Assembly: GCA_028023455.1 (NCBI GenBank)
Contig: JAQFVV010012424.1
Coordinates: forward strand, 186,001-250,000
Direction of reading: 5' to 3'
DNA: 64,000 nucleotides
DNA from: Epiperipatus broadwayi
Taxonomy: Eukaryota; Onychophora; Udeonychophora; Euonychophora; Peripatidae
Position numbers and translations under genes: made by a program. The notes under the pieces are model-generated. The model ran no database searches. It saw only the letters and a list, made by a program, of their open reading frames with translations, and was not told where the DNA came from. Numbering within the stretch: the first letter of the stretch is position 1; every line of letters starts with the position of its first letter. Shown piece after piece: positions 48,290-57,858 of this stretch.

Positions 48290-49900
48290 AACTCATAATA
48301 ATTTTTATTTTTCTTTTGAAAAAATCCATTTAACATTACTTTAATCTTTTCAACATTTACTTTTAGTCCTACTTTCATCTGATAACTCTTGCAACATTTC
48401 ATGAAACTCTAAAGCATTACTACATCATCTGCAAAGTCTATAACTTAAATAATCTCCATTTACTTTTACTCCTTTAGCTTCCCATTTTAATCCACAAAAT
48501 ACTTTTAGCAGCACTGCTGTAAAAAGTTTGATATGGAATCGCCGTCTTACATTTCTCAATGTTAACCATTTTAGTATCATTATGTAATCTAACTACTGTA
48601 TTTTTATAAATATCCTGTCTATACCTTGATGATCCATTGCTTTAATGACTGAAGAAATGCTTATAAAATCAAATGCCTTTTCATAATCTACAAATTCAAA
48701 GCATAATGGCAACTCATATTCATTGGTCCTTTCTGTAACTTCTCTCAATATTTAGATATAATCTACTGTACTAAAACTACTTTTAAATCCAGCTTATTCT
48801 TTTGATTGGTTGAAATCCAATATTCCCTGTAGACGAGTTATAATTATTAAGTCTTTAAACATCACATGATCACTATCTCCCATGCTTGCTCATAACTGTT
48901 GTTAAAATAGCAAAATTCTCTCCATATAGTAGTGCCACTCAAAGCAAGACATAATGGATGCCAGAAGGCTTGTGCATAAAATCCCTATCTATTGCCTATT
49001 CATCCAATATCCCAAACTAGTTTCTGGCTTGTGGCCTTCGTCAGTGAGGATCCTTAGATCTGAGAGCAGGTGTAGTACTCTCAGATCCAAAGTTACCCAC
49101 TGACAAAGGCCACAAGCCAAACTAGTTTGGGGATATCCAAGGCTCCTTACTGATGAAGGCCGCAAGCCAGAAACTAGTTTGGGGATATTGGATGAGTAGG
49201 CAATAGATAGGGATTTTATACACAAGCCTTCTGGCATTCATTAATTACTCTGTCTTGCTTTGAGTGAGACTACTGTATGGAGAGTTTTGCCTATTTTAAC
49301 AAGAATTATAATTATCTTGGTAAAAACTTTATACAAAACTGATAGGTCTGTAATTTCTAATATCTTCTTTATCACCTGTTTTAAATATTATGGTAATACC
49401 TTCCAATCATCTATCATGCAGACATTTGGTATATAACTTTGTCAAAAAAAAATCTATTTCTTCACCTGCTTCTTTTAATATATATATTGATTATAATTCC
49501 ATCATTACCTGGAGTTTTTCCCTTCTTTGTAAATTTAATTGCTTGTCTCACTTCTTCGTTTAATATCCTGGGCAATTCAGAAGATATAATAAATGTAAGA
49601 TGTACTTGTTCTTTATTACTATATAATTCTTGATAAAACTCTTCTACCCATTTTATGATGTCATTTCTATTTTTAGTAATAGTTTGATCTTTTTCTTTTA
49701 TTGCAGATGTTTCCTACTAATATTAAAATGTTTTACACTCTTAAGACTTTTATTATCTTCTGCAGCTTTCCTTGCTAGTTCCCAATTATATTTCTTATAT
49801 TATCAACTCTTTTTCACACTATTTTACAAAATTCGAGATATTCAATCCTTAATGCCTGTTTTATATATCTTCAGATTTCTTCTTTTCTTCATATACGGCA
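48290..49900 (-). pseudogene. RTE-like LINE copy, inverted, interrupted by a foldback element
   Basis: Minus-strand blocks: IFKTGDKEDIRNYRPISFV near 49330-49390, then after the foldback ILDFNQSKE.AGFKSSFSTV, EYELPLCFEFVDYEKAFDF near 48670-48730 (RT motif A intact), and a FADDVV box near 48420-48440. It is homologous to the 45950-47460 copy. The plus ORFs at 49439-49977 are antisense shadows. The two copies face each other 3' to 3'. Confidence 0.78.
48902..49299. repeat. Full-length TTAA-ended foldback element
   Basis: Left end TTAAAATAGCAAAATTCTCT and GTAGTGCCACTCAAAGCAAG; right end GACTACTGTATGGAGAGTTT TGCCTATTTTAA. Arms match inward through AAGGCTTGTGCATAAAATCC, CTACTCATCCAATATC-like sequence and GGCTTGTGGCCTTCGTCAGT. 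The centre holds an extra inverted subrepeat (49075-49140). It lies inside the minus-strand LINE, so it inserted later. Confidence 0.85.
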
Positions 49901-49982
49901 AGCAAAATTTGATATTTTTGCTAAAATACTGCCAATGTGGATGTTTTTTTTACACTAAAATGTTAAATGTAAATTAAGTTTG

Positions 49983-50175
49983 GAATTTACGTTAAATATA
50001 GGGGATTTGAACAACAGACTTTCAAGCACTCATTAGTTCAGCACAAATACGTATATTGGTGATTATTTTTCTTTTCTACGTGTGTGTGGTCATGTGTATC
50101 AATGGTATGAGATAGTGTGGATAGTTGATGGGTGCTTGAAAGTTTGGTGTTCAAATCCACTATATTTACAATTAG
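49983..50175. repeat. Hairpin with ATTGGTGATTATTTTT interior
   Basis: AAATATAGGGGATTTGAACA and CTTTCAAGCACTCAT near 49995-50030 are inverted at 50135-50172 (GGGTGCTTGAAAGTTTGGTG, then AAATCCACTATATTTAC). The interior block AATACGTATATTGGTGATTA (about 50047) also occurs at 15618. Confidence 0.65.
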
Positions 50176-50204
50176 GCTCCAGCTATATGAAGAGTCCCTG
50201 TAAA

Positions 50205-50423
50205 CACAATTTATCCAAACCAAACACTTTTTAGCAAAACTCTTTATTTGTATATATATATACACCAACATCAGTGTATATATATGTACAAATAAAGAGT
50301 TTTGCTAAAAAATATTTGACCGGAAGAAGACTGCAGGTCAGTCGAAACGTCGGTGTATATATATGTACAAATAAAGAGTTTTGCTAAAATGTGTTTGAAG
50401 CGGTTTGGATAAATTGTGTTTAT
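50205..50423. repeat. Foldback element with repeated AAATAAAGAGTTTTGCTAAA unit
   Basis: The unit TGTACAAATAAAGAGTTTTG occurs directly at about 50285 and 50363 and inverted at about 50232. Outer arms (ACACAATTTATCCAAACC and its complement GGTTTGGATAAATTGTGT) enclose all of it. Between the direct copies is GGAAGAAGACTGCAGGTCAG TCGAAACGTCGG, a hammerhead-like core. Confidence 0.75.
50318..50355 (+). ncRNA. Possible degenerate hammerhead ribozyme core
   Basis: CCGGAAGA is followed by a short stem (GACTG/CAGTC around CAGG), then CGAAAC and GTC. Hammerhead cores read CUGANGA-stem II-GAAA-stem III-UH. Here U4 is replaced by G (CGGAAGA) and stem III is only a couple of base pairs, so catalysis is doubtful. 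Penelope-like elements are known to carry such motifs in their terminal repeats. Confidence 0.35.
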
Positions 50424-50429
50424 AGAATA

Positions 50430-52917
50430 TTACGGCAGAAATAAAGAAGTGTGATTTTGATAATATTTATGAAGAATGCCTGTATTTCAGAAATTTACGA
50501 TAAAATAAGTTTAAAGTGCTAAAAATGTGACCAGAAATGACCAAGAGATGGCACAAAATGTAAAACTACAGGATTTTAACAAAATTACCGGTGAATGGAT
50601 TAAGTTTCAATAAAAAAAAATTGGGATTGATGACGGCAAAAATAGACCCCCTGACTACTGCTATTTGTTTGTTATTTCAAAATATGGTATATAATTAAAC
50701 AGTAAAATAATTTTAAAAAAACATTTTGGTAAAAACAATTACATACCAAACTTGTGAACGAAAGGTAAAATGTGTCATTCTTACACACAATGCATGAAAA
50801 TACATGTAACACAAACATCCCTGTGCAGTCTTATCAAACCTATCAAAGCAAGTACGGACATAAAAACTGTTGCATTTCCGCATTTGCTCGCAGTGGGATG
50901 AGATATTCGATATTAACAGAATCTGTCTTGTATGGTCATGCTTTCATAAAACAATCGATTCATTTGATGTGACATATACTTATGACTTGAACTTTGAATA
51001 TAATTATTTATTGAGGAGCAGTACTACGAAAAAGAAAATCAGGACAGTTTATTTGAGTTTGAATAAAAATCTTTTGTTTCAAGTACATACCTTGTTTTTA
51101 TCACAAGGGCTGTCGAAATTGTTTAATAAAATTTTTTATTTCTTACGATAATATGACTATTGTACAAAAATATTTGATAGCATTTCCATCATTGTATCTG
51201 ATGAGAGGCTTCAGTGTGATTTTAAACCTGCTTCAGAACATAGATATTGCATATCACTGAACGTGGAAATTTAAAAAAACAACTAATTGGACATAGATGA
51301 ATTGTTGACAGATAACCAGGTGTACTCATCACATTAAATTCAGTTTTCCAAGCTAATTTATTTGGTATTATTTTTATAATTCTGATTAAAATCTTTCGTC
51401 ATCGTAATTTTGTTAATCTTTAATTCTGTCTGAATATTTTGATTTTTTGCTTAATAAAGTAGTATTTGTACTTATTTTGAATTTACATATTTATTTCATA
51501 AATGTCAAAAATTAAAAAACTCTACTTGTATTTTTTTGCTTTAATTTTCGTTAGAGCAGGTTTCGATATTAAATATTGCACAAGATGCCATATTCCATAG
51601 ATCTTTTATCTTTTTCAATCGATAATTATACGTGATAAAAATTAAGTTTGATATCTAGTGAAATATTTACTATCAAGCACTGTACAAATTTATTAATTCG
51701 AGTAAGTTAAGTAAAAGTTTTTGGTAAAAGGTCTGCGGCCAGAAAAAGTTTGAGAATTTTTGGTTTAAATTGTTACAATATTTCCTCTCCTTAAAAAAAT
51801 GAGACAAGGAAACAATAAACTTTTCCATTTCTCATTCCTATATGTATTTCACAGATTGATTCCTGGCATTTAATTGAAATTTATTTACGTAACTATAATG
51901 ACATTTCTGTTTTCATTTTATTGAATAGCATTTTTATTGAAATAATAATCACAATACCTAAATGAATAGAATATGTCATTTCCACTGTTACAGATTTTAT
52001 TGGCCTTCAACTATCACAAGAGTGAATAGAATTCTTCTGATGTAGGATACATAAAAATTCAATCATTAGACACCAAGATACACAAAACAGCATGAACACC
52101 AGAATTGTTTTGTTACTGTTCAACTATTAACAATTTATAAATAATCAAATATCAATATATGAAGCCTTACAGGATTTTCTCAAACTTAAAAACTAACAAT
52201 ACTTGAAAATGAAGCCTTGCTCCTTTTTCAGACTTAGAGGTTGATAAATACCACAAACATTCAGGATGATGTCTTGCTCCTTCTGAGCCAGTATATATAC
52301 CACTTTAAAAATGTTGGAGCAGCATCTTAGATATGTACATTCCAATGAATCACAGCAGTAAAAGGTTTAAAATCCATGACCAAATCTTCCATCTACTATC
52401 AGGCATTAAAAACTGATCTAAATAAAGTAAGTCAAAATCTCTTTGCTCAACCTATTCTTTTTACAACTCACAAATCAATTCATTATGGATAGTTTGATCA
52501 TTTCATAATAGCAATTATCATTAGTCTTTTTATCAATATTATCTTTAAATTATCAATCATTTACTGGCCTACATCACTTCAATATGTTATATAGCTCTTA
52601 TATTATCACCTTCTGTAAAAAGGCATTTTTGCCATGAACTTTTGCACTTTCATAAGATTCTTTTGCTTTCTAGCAAACTGATATTTTTCACTGAATTTAT
52701 TTAAATTTGTTTTCTTAATACTCATTTTTGGTGTTAGATATATATTTTTAATTTTACAATTGATAATCTCATAAAAGTATTTGTTTTTTCAACAGATACA
52801 AGGTCATTTAGAAAATAAACGATCCTTTATTCATAAGAATTAATGTTTAAAATTTCTCAAGATATTTTAGTGATGTTTGTGTCCTTATTTGGGATAACCC
52901 AAAAATTTCTCACTTTA
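50430..52917. other. Long unassigned stretch
   Basis: No supported gene. GCGGCCAGAAAAAGTTTGAG near 51733 resembles an eroded right end of a hAT element; the preceding 600 bp could be its interior, but no motif is readable. Confidence 0.25.
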
Positions 52918-52925
52918 CTCTAGAG

Positions 52926-53340
52926 CAGGGGAGGACAATTGTTTTGGCTCAGGAGCCACAGAGAATTGGCAGAGGGCCGCACATTTTTTTCATCACACTG
53001 CTTTATTCCCTGTATTACCAAAGAAATATTTGTTTGTCCATTCTTCATTAAACACGACATTCATTGCCGATTTTACATTTTTTCAGAGTTTATGGTTTCA
53101 CTAAAATGGGAAATGTATATATTTGCTAATGCAAAGACAAAATTGAAATTAACCAGATCAACTGGAAAAGCACTGCACATTGTATCTACACTACACATGT
53201 GTACTGACATGGCCATCCTAGTGGAAAATACGAGAAGAATCTTTGGTTGTGCAGAGAAAGAAATCTCAGTTCAAGGCAGATTTTTCTGATTGTCTTGGCG
53301 GGCCACATGTGGCCCTCAGGTCATTATTTGACCACCCCTG
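52926..53340. mobile_element. hAT-type MITE with 8-bp target duplication
   Basis: Ends CAGGGGAGGACAATTGTTTT (left) and, in reverse complement, CAGGGGTGGTCAAATAATGA (right). Flanks are CTCTAGAG (52918-52925) and CTCTAGAA (53341-53348), seven of eight identical. Typical hAT subterminal GGCCGC / GGCCAC / GTGGCCC motifs are present. The ORFs inside are short and unsupported. Confidence 0.85.
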
Positions 53341-53348
53341 CTCTAGAA

Positions 53349-53641
53349 TGAAGCTTTCATTTTATCTTTTTTGGCTCTACCAATTTTTTTTCCTGACAGC
53401 AGTTCTCTTCATCCATCACCAATGACAACAGCATTAGTGTTTATCTTTTGTTCATCTAAGCCATTGCTAAGTGTTTTATCATTTTTGATCTTTTTGATTA
53501 CTTGTACTTTTTTATAAGCCTTACAATGCAGAACATTTCTATTTTTAATTTTCATTTGTTTTGGTTTATCATTCATATCTTTAGCATCAACAAATTTCTT
53601 TTTTAAGTTAAATAGTACTTTACTTTTGGGTTCATCTATAT
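53349..53641. other. Spacer between two hAT elements
   Basis: The Lys-rich minus ORF 53409-53654 has no recognised homology. It could be an exon-like fragment but is not supported. Confidence 0.25.
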
Positions 53642-54125
53642 CAGGGGTTACCAAACATTTAGATATTGGAGAGCTGCTTTTTTGTTTAAAGCATACCCGA
53701 GGGCGACTACATTTTTTTTCAGGGCTTCAAACCGGAAACTAGAAAAAAAAACATTTGGGATTCAAAGTTCTGGGGGTTTTTTAGAATGTACTTAGGAATT
53801 GGTGTTTTTTTCATAAGGGTTTTTTAGGTACTCACAAATATTGGTGACATTTTTATAAGATACGAAGTGAATGATTTTTTTATTATTGAGACATGAACAG
53901 TCAAAGACATTTTACTATTACTATTAAATTACCTCAGTTTCTTCTAGTATTACAAATTGTCCACATCACTTTATAAAATATTTATTAAATTACAATTATT
54001 AAATTACCTATAAATAATTATTTTCTAGAGTTGGTCCTGAATGTTAAAAAAAATTCAAAAAAAAAAAAAGTCTTAAAATTGTATTAAAATAAATCGGATG
54101 CAAATTTTACAAAAAAAAAAAATTA

Positions 54126-55479
54126 CTAAGTAAAAAAAAAATATTTTTTTACTTTGATGACACTTGGGCATTGCATAGATTTGACAAGTTTGGCAAAATT
54201 TATCTTGAATAAACTTAAGCTAATTCTTAAACATGATTCTAAATGTAGATCCAATAATTGTGACCCATGTTTAGTTTTTATCACATTCATGCAGGAAAAT
54301 GCTGATTTGCACAAATATGAACCAAAAAATGCATTGAAATATGCAATTCTCCAAATATTTGTATATTTATCCCTGCTTATTAATGTCCAGAAGCTCTCAT
54401 TTGAAGCCACTGATTTTAAATATATATCACATTTAATATTTACAATTTCTTCTTCAAGGCCTGCGGAATTTGTATGGACAAATTCATTTAATTTCATAGC
54501 GATATCTTCGATATTGATGTTAACATTAAATGGATAAGACAAAAAACTAGCGATATCTTCAAGTTTGTCAAATTCCACGAATCTTCCCTTCAAATTCTTT
54601 CTTTTATGAGGAATACATTTTCAACATATTTGTTGTAGATTAGGAATACATTTTCAACATATTTGTTGTAGATTAGATTCTTTCTATCATTAGACTCATC
54701 AACTATATTTCTGAAATGTTTTTAATTCGCAATACTTCAATTGTATTACAAGCATTCTTAATTTTTCCTTGGAGGACTTCAAAGTGTTTATCATAACTAT
54801 TATTGTTATATCTTTTCCTTGTAGTTCATTTAAGTTATTTAGTTTTTCTGTAATATTACAGAAAGTCGAGGTCAAGAAGCCATTCTTTATCATTCAGTTG
54901 TGGATATGAATCACCTTTAGTTTTCAAAAATCTTATTTGTGATAGTTCTCTGAATCCGATTAAAAATTTTGCTCAACTTTTCTTACGTCAGTATTTAATA
55001 ATTCACTCGCATTCCTTTACCAAATCCCAGAATTGATGATGTAACAAGCTTTCTGATCTTATTTTATTAACAATTTTGAAAGCAACACTCATAACATAAT
55101 TAAATTTCAATACTTTTAAACAGAAGGCATGCTGATGTATAAATCCATAAAACTAGATATATCAGTATCATTTTTACACAGAGTAACAAAATCAATTTTA
55201 CTGCCAATCATTGCAGGAATTCCATCAGTAGTTATTGATACTAATTTGTGAATTGGAAAATTTGTTTGTACAAGGTAATTCTGGAATAAATCAGATATCT
55301 TGACCTCTTGTCCTTCTTTGAATTGGAATAATTGTTAATAATTCTTTTATGACCGACATATCAAAAACTATGCGAATAAAAATACATAATTGCGAAGTAC
55401 CTGTATAATCAGTAGATTCGTCAAACTGTAGTGATAAAAAGTTACAATTGTTAATGTTTTTATGTAAAATCTCTTCCAA
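54126..55479 (-). pseudogene. hAT transposase remnant (GTF2IRD2/ZBED5-like type)
   Basis: 55291-55479 reads NCNFLSLQFDESTDYTGTSQ then LCIFIRIVF, the conserved block with the first catalytic Asp (DESTD). 54126-54593 carries the C-terminal dimerisation region: SFWTLISRDKYTNIWRIAYF, FFGSYLCKSAFSCMNVIKTK, HLESCLRISL. 54699-54893 gives a middle segment (FCNITEKLNNLNELQGKD). The frame is broken several times, so no active protein is expected. The plus ORF 54154-54537 is antisense. Confidence 0.82.
54609..54674. repeat. Tandem 33-bp duplication
   Basis: AGGAATACATTTTCAACATA TTTGTTGTAGATT is repeated exactly twice, end to end, within the hAT remnant. Confidence 0.85.
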
Positions 55480-55696
55480 GATTGCGACTAGTTTCTTCTG
55501 TCCTACGCATGATTGTGTTCATGATAATGATATATTGTTGATAGTCATTATTTCAGATTTATTCTTAAAATTTTCAAATACTTCACCAACTTTGATGAAG
55601 GCTTCTTTCCATATTTGTCTATCTTGCAAGGGCTTATTGTGTTTAATTTAAGTTTCAGCAACTTTGAATGATGCAATCATAGCAGTTTTTGAGCTT

Positions 55697-55870
55697 GTAC
55701 TGTCACTGGCCAGACCAGCACCACCTCAAGAGAAAAGCAATGCCACTCAAAACATGTTATTTACTAACCAGTGTGCTATAACTAACAATTAAAATTTTTT
55801 AAATAAAATTTGCATTTTTCTAAAGACATTTAACAATATTAAATAATGGAAATAGTCCAATATGTATTTA
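55697..55870. repeat. Half copy of the 16-kb foldback family
   Basis: TGTCACTGGCCAGACCAGCA, TGCCACTCAAAACATGTTAT, ACTAACCAGTGTGCTATAAC and AATAGTCCAATATGTATTTA follow the order of the right arm and flank at 16370-16515. Confidence 0.65.
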
Positions 55871-56078
55871 TTACTAAAATGCCATTATAACAAACTTTCA
55901 AACAATTTTAATATTATCATTTACCAAGCTTGGAAAGCCAAATACTTGTATAGTTTTGAACAAATGCAATATTTGAAATGTTTATAAAATATTTAATACG
56001 ATATGTTTAACAATTACATTTTTGATATTAAATTCTGCCCAATGCTAAACTAGCAATTATTAATAACATAGAAATTCA
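55871..56078. other. A+T-rich spacer
   Basis: Nothing recognised. Confidence 0.25.
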
Positions 56079-56575
56079 TATAACACTACAGACTAGTCAA
56101 ATCAATTAAATTTTACTAAAATTCTTCTACAACCATGGTTTCATCTATTAACAAATAGATCTTTTCAAATGCAATTCAACCAAACATACAACATATATAT
56201 ATATACAAAACAAAACAGCCTTCCATTATTCACTTCTAAAACCAACTTCTTTTAACACCAAAGGATGTCTTCATGAGATTGATGATTTAAGATTCAAAAA
56301 ATTTAATCACCAAAGATAACCTTTGCATTACCAAATATTTTATGACCTGTATTCAGTTCATGAATATACAAAGCTGAGTTTTGATATCTATTTTTAACTC
56401 TGCTCTTATAAAACTTTAACTCTTTCATTAAGATTTAATTTACTCTGACCTATATAAATTTTTTTTATTAAATATAATATTCCTAATAAATTCATGATTA
56501 TATCTTAATTCAATATAGTCAGAAGCAAATTGATTCCTCTGAATATAACTATTATTATTAAGTCTTCTAGTTCTA
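56079..56575 (-). pseudogene. Penelope-like 3' fragment, minus orientation
   Basis: The reverse complement of the right-hand fragment over most of its length: ATAACACTAC at the outer end, then ACCATGGTTTCATCTATTAA, TGTCTTCATGAGATTGATG, ATTCATGAATATACAAAGCT and TAGGAATATTATATTTAATA near the centre. It carries an eroded GIY-YIG reading on the minus strand. Confidence 0.75.
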
Positions 56576-57284
56576 TAACAAAAATTCAATAATCATGAAT
56601 TTATTAGGAATATTATATTTAATAAAAATATCTATGAATTGGTTAATAATAAAGATTTAATTGATAGGGTGAATAAAGAGTTTATTTCTTTGCCATATAA
56701 GGCCATCAATTAGTAAATTGATTTATAAAAATAGTTTTTTATTGGGTGATATGAAAATGGCCTAAAAGAAAGGCCTGAATTTAAATTTATTACTAAAGAG
56801 TTCAAAAGTCAATTGATTGCAAATTATTCCTGGAATAGTTTATAAGATTCTTTGCAGTTGTCATAAAATTTATATAGGTCAGAATAGATTAAGTTTTAAT
56901 GAGAGAGTTACAGTTCATAAGAGTAGAATTAAAAATAGATATCAAAACTCAGCTTTGTATATTCATGAATTAAGTACAGGTGACAAAATATTATTTGACA
57001 ATGCAGAGATTATATTTTATGGAAAATGAATTGAAAAGAGTAAAAGAAACTTTGAAGATAAATTTTTTTAAATCTGAGGCCATCAATCTCATGAAGACAT
57101 CTTTTAATGTTAAAGGACGTTTTTGAAATAAATAATGGGAAAACTATTTTGTTTTGTATATATTTATATGTTGTATGTTTAGTTGAATTTCATTTGAAAA
57201 AGTCCATTTGTTAATAGATGAAACCATGGTTGTAGAAGAATTTTAGTAAAATTTTGTTTTGGCTAGTATTGTAGTGTTATACGA
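56576..57284 (+). pseudogene. Penelope-like 3' fragment with GIY-YIG endonuclease
   Basis: The open frame 56817-57029 reads PGIVYKILCSCHKIYIGQNR LSFNERVTVHKSRIKN, with the GIVYK...YIGQ pair of the GIY-YIG nuclease, the Arg (NER) and the HKSRI helix. Upstream, EFISLPYKAIN matches the segment before the endonuclease. The protein ends soon after (FYGK). RT is absent, so the copy is 5'-truncated. It forms an inverted pair with 56079-56575. Confidence 0.82.
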
Positions 57285-57807
57285 TTTTCTATTTTATTTT
57301 TAATATGTGTTTTATTGCTTGGGATTTCATAAAAAGTTCATGCGCTGAAAGTGATGTAATGCCTGAATCTGCTATTTTACCACTGTCCAAACCATGCAGG
57401 ACCAGTCACGTTTTTTTAAAAAAATAACTTAAAAACTGAATGTTTGTTTATTTTCCAGCAATACTAATTCATTATACTCAAATTTAATCAAGTTTTAAAA
57501 TATGAAATTGTTTTAGTTTAATATATAGAAGTTCTTTCAAATCCTTTAGTAGAGAATCATTTCATACAGACAACTGGAAAAATCAATAGTACTTTGTTTT
57601 TAAAAGACATGGTCAATGTAAAAATTCAAATATAGATTATGCTAATCAGCTTTCACAATTTATACTATTTATGAAGATTCTCCAAAACAAAATATTTCTT
57701 AATATTTTGTATATAAAATAAGCATTGTTTAAAAAAAGTAATATCTTTTGTACACAATTAAATACAGAATCTTTCAAGATGATTATAGACTGGTTTAATC
57801 AAATTAT
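57285..57807. other. Unassigned; would be 3' UTR if the 57.8-kb exon is real
   Basis: A+T-rich with nothing coding. On the minus strand it could hold the 3' UTR of the putative exon. Confidence 0.2.
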
Positions 57808-57858
57808 TCACATATGCATGACATCGATTTTCTTTGACAATTCTTGTTCCAAATTAGC
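57808..57858 (-). CDS. Possible terminal exon of a minus-strand gene
   Basis: On the minus strand CTTTATTTTTCAG is a good splice acceptor. It is followed directly by 16 codons (ANLEQELSKKIDVMHM) and TGA. The reading is coiled-coil-like and starts in phase 0. No upstream exon was found between 57.9 and 60.4 kb, and other frames are also open briefly, so this is a weak call that needs transcript support. Confidence 0.28.
   Translation of the reverse strand, partial: ANLEQELSKKIDVMHM

Larger units (their letters stand above)
53642..55690 (-). mobile_element. Decayed autonomous hAT transposon
   Basis: The element starts with a hAT terminus CAGGGGTTACCAAACATTTA at 53642 and contains minus-strand transposase pieces at 54126-55479. 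The other terminus is not identified; the region near 55690 runs into a separate repeat. It may be cut by that insertion. Confidence 0.65.

Noticed and set aside
20073-49299. CRISPR-like array
   Set aside because: Repeats are inverted, irregularly spaced and kilobases apart; this is a foldback transposon family in a eukaryotic genome.
49439-49977. Two plus-strand ORFs of 64 and 115 codons
   Set aside because: Antisense to the minus-strand RTE LINE.
53409-53654. Lys-rich 81-codon minus ORF as a host exon
   Set aside because: No acceptor or donor with a convincing context and no homology recognised; overlaps the hAT terminus.
54154-54537. 127-codon plus-strand ORF
   Set aside because: Antisense to the hAT dimerisation region, which is clearly readable on the minus strand.
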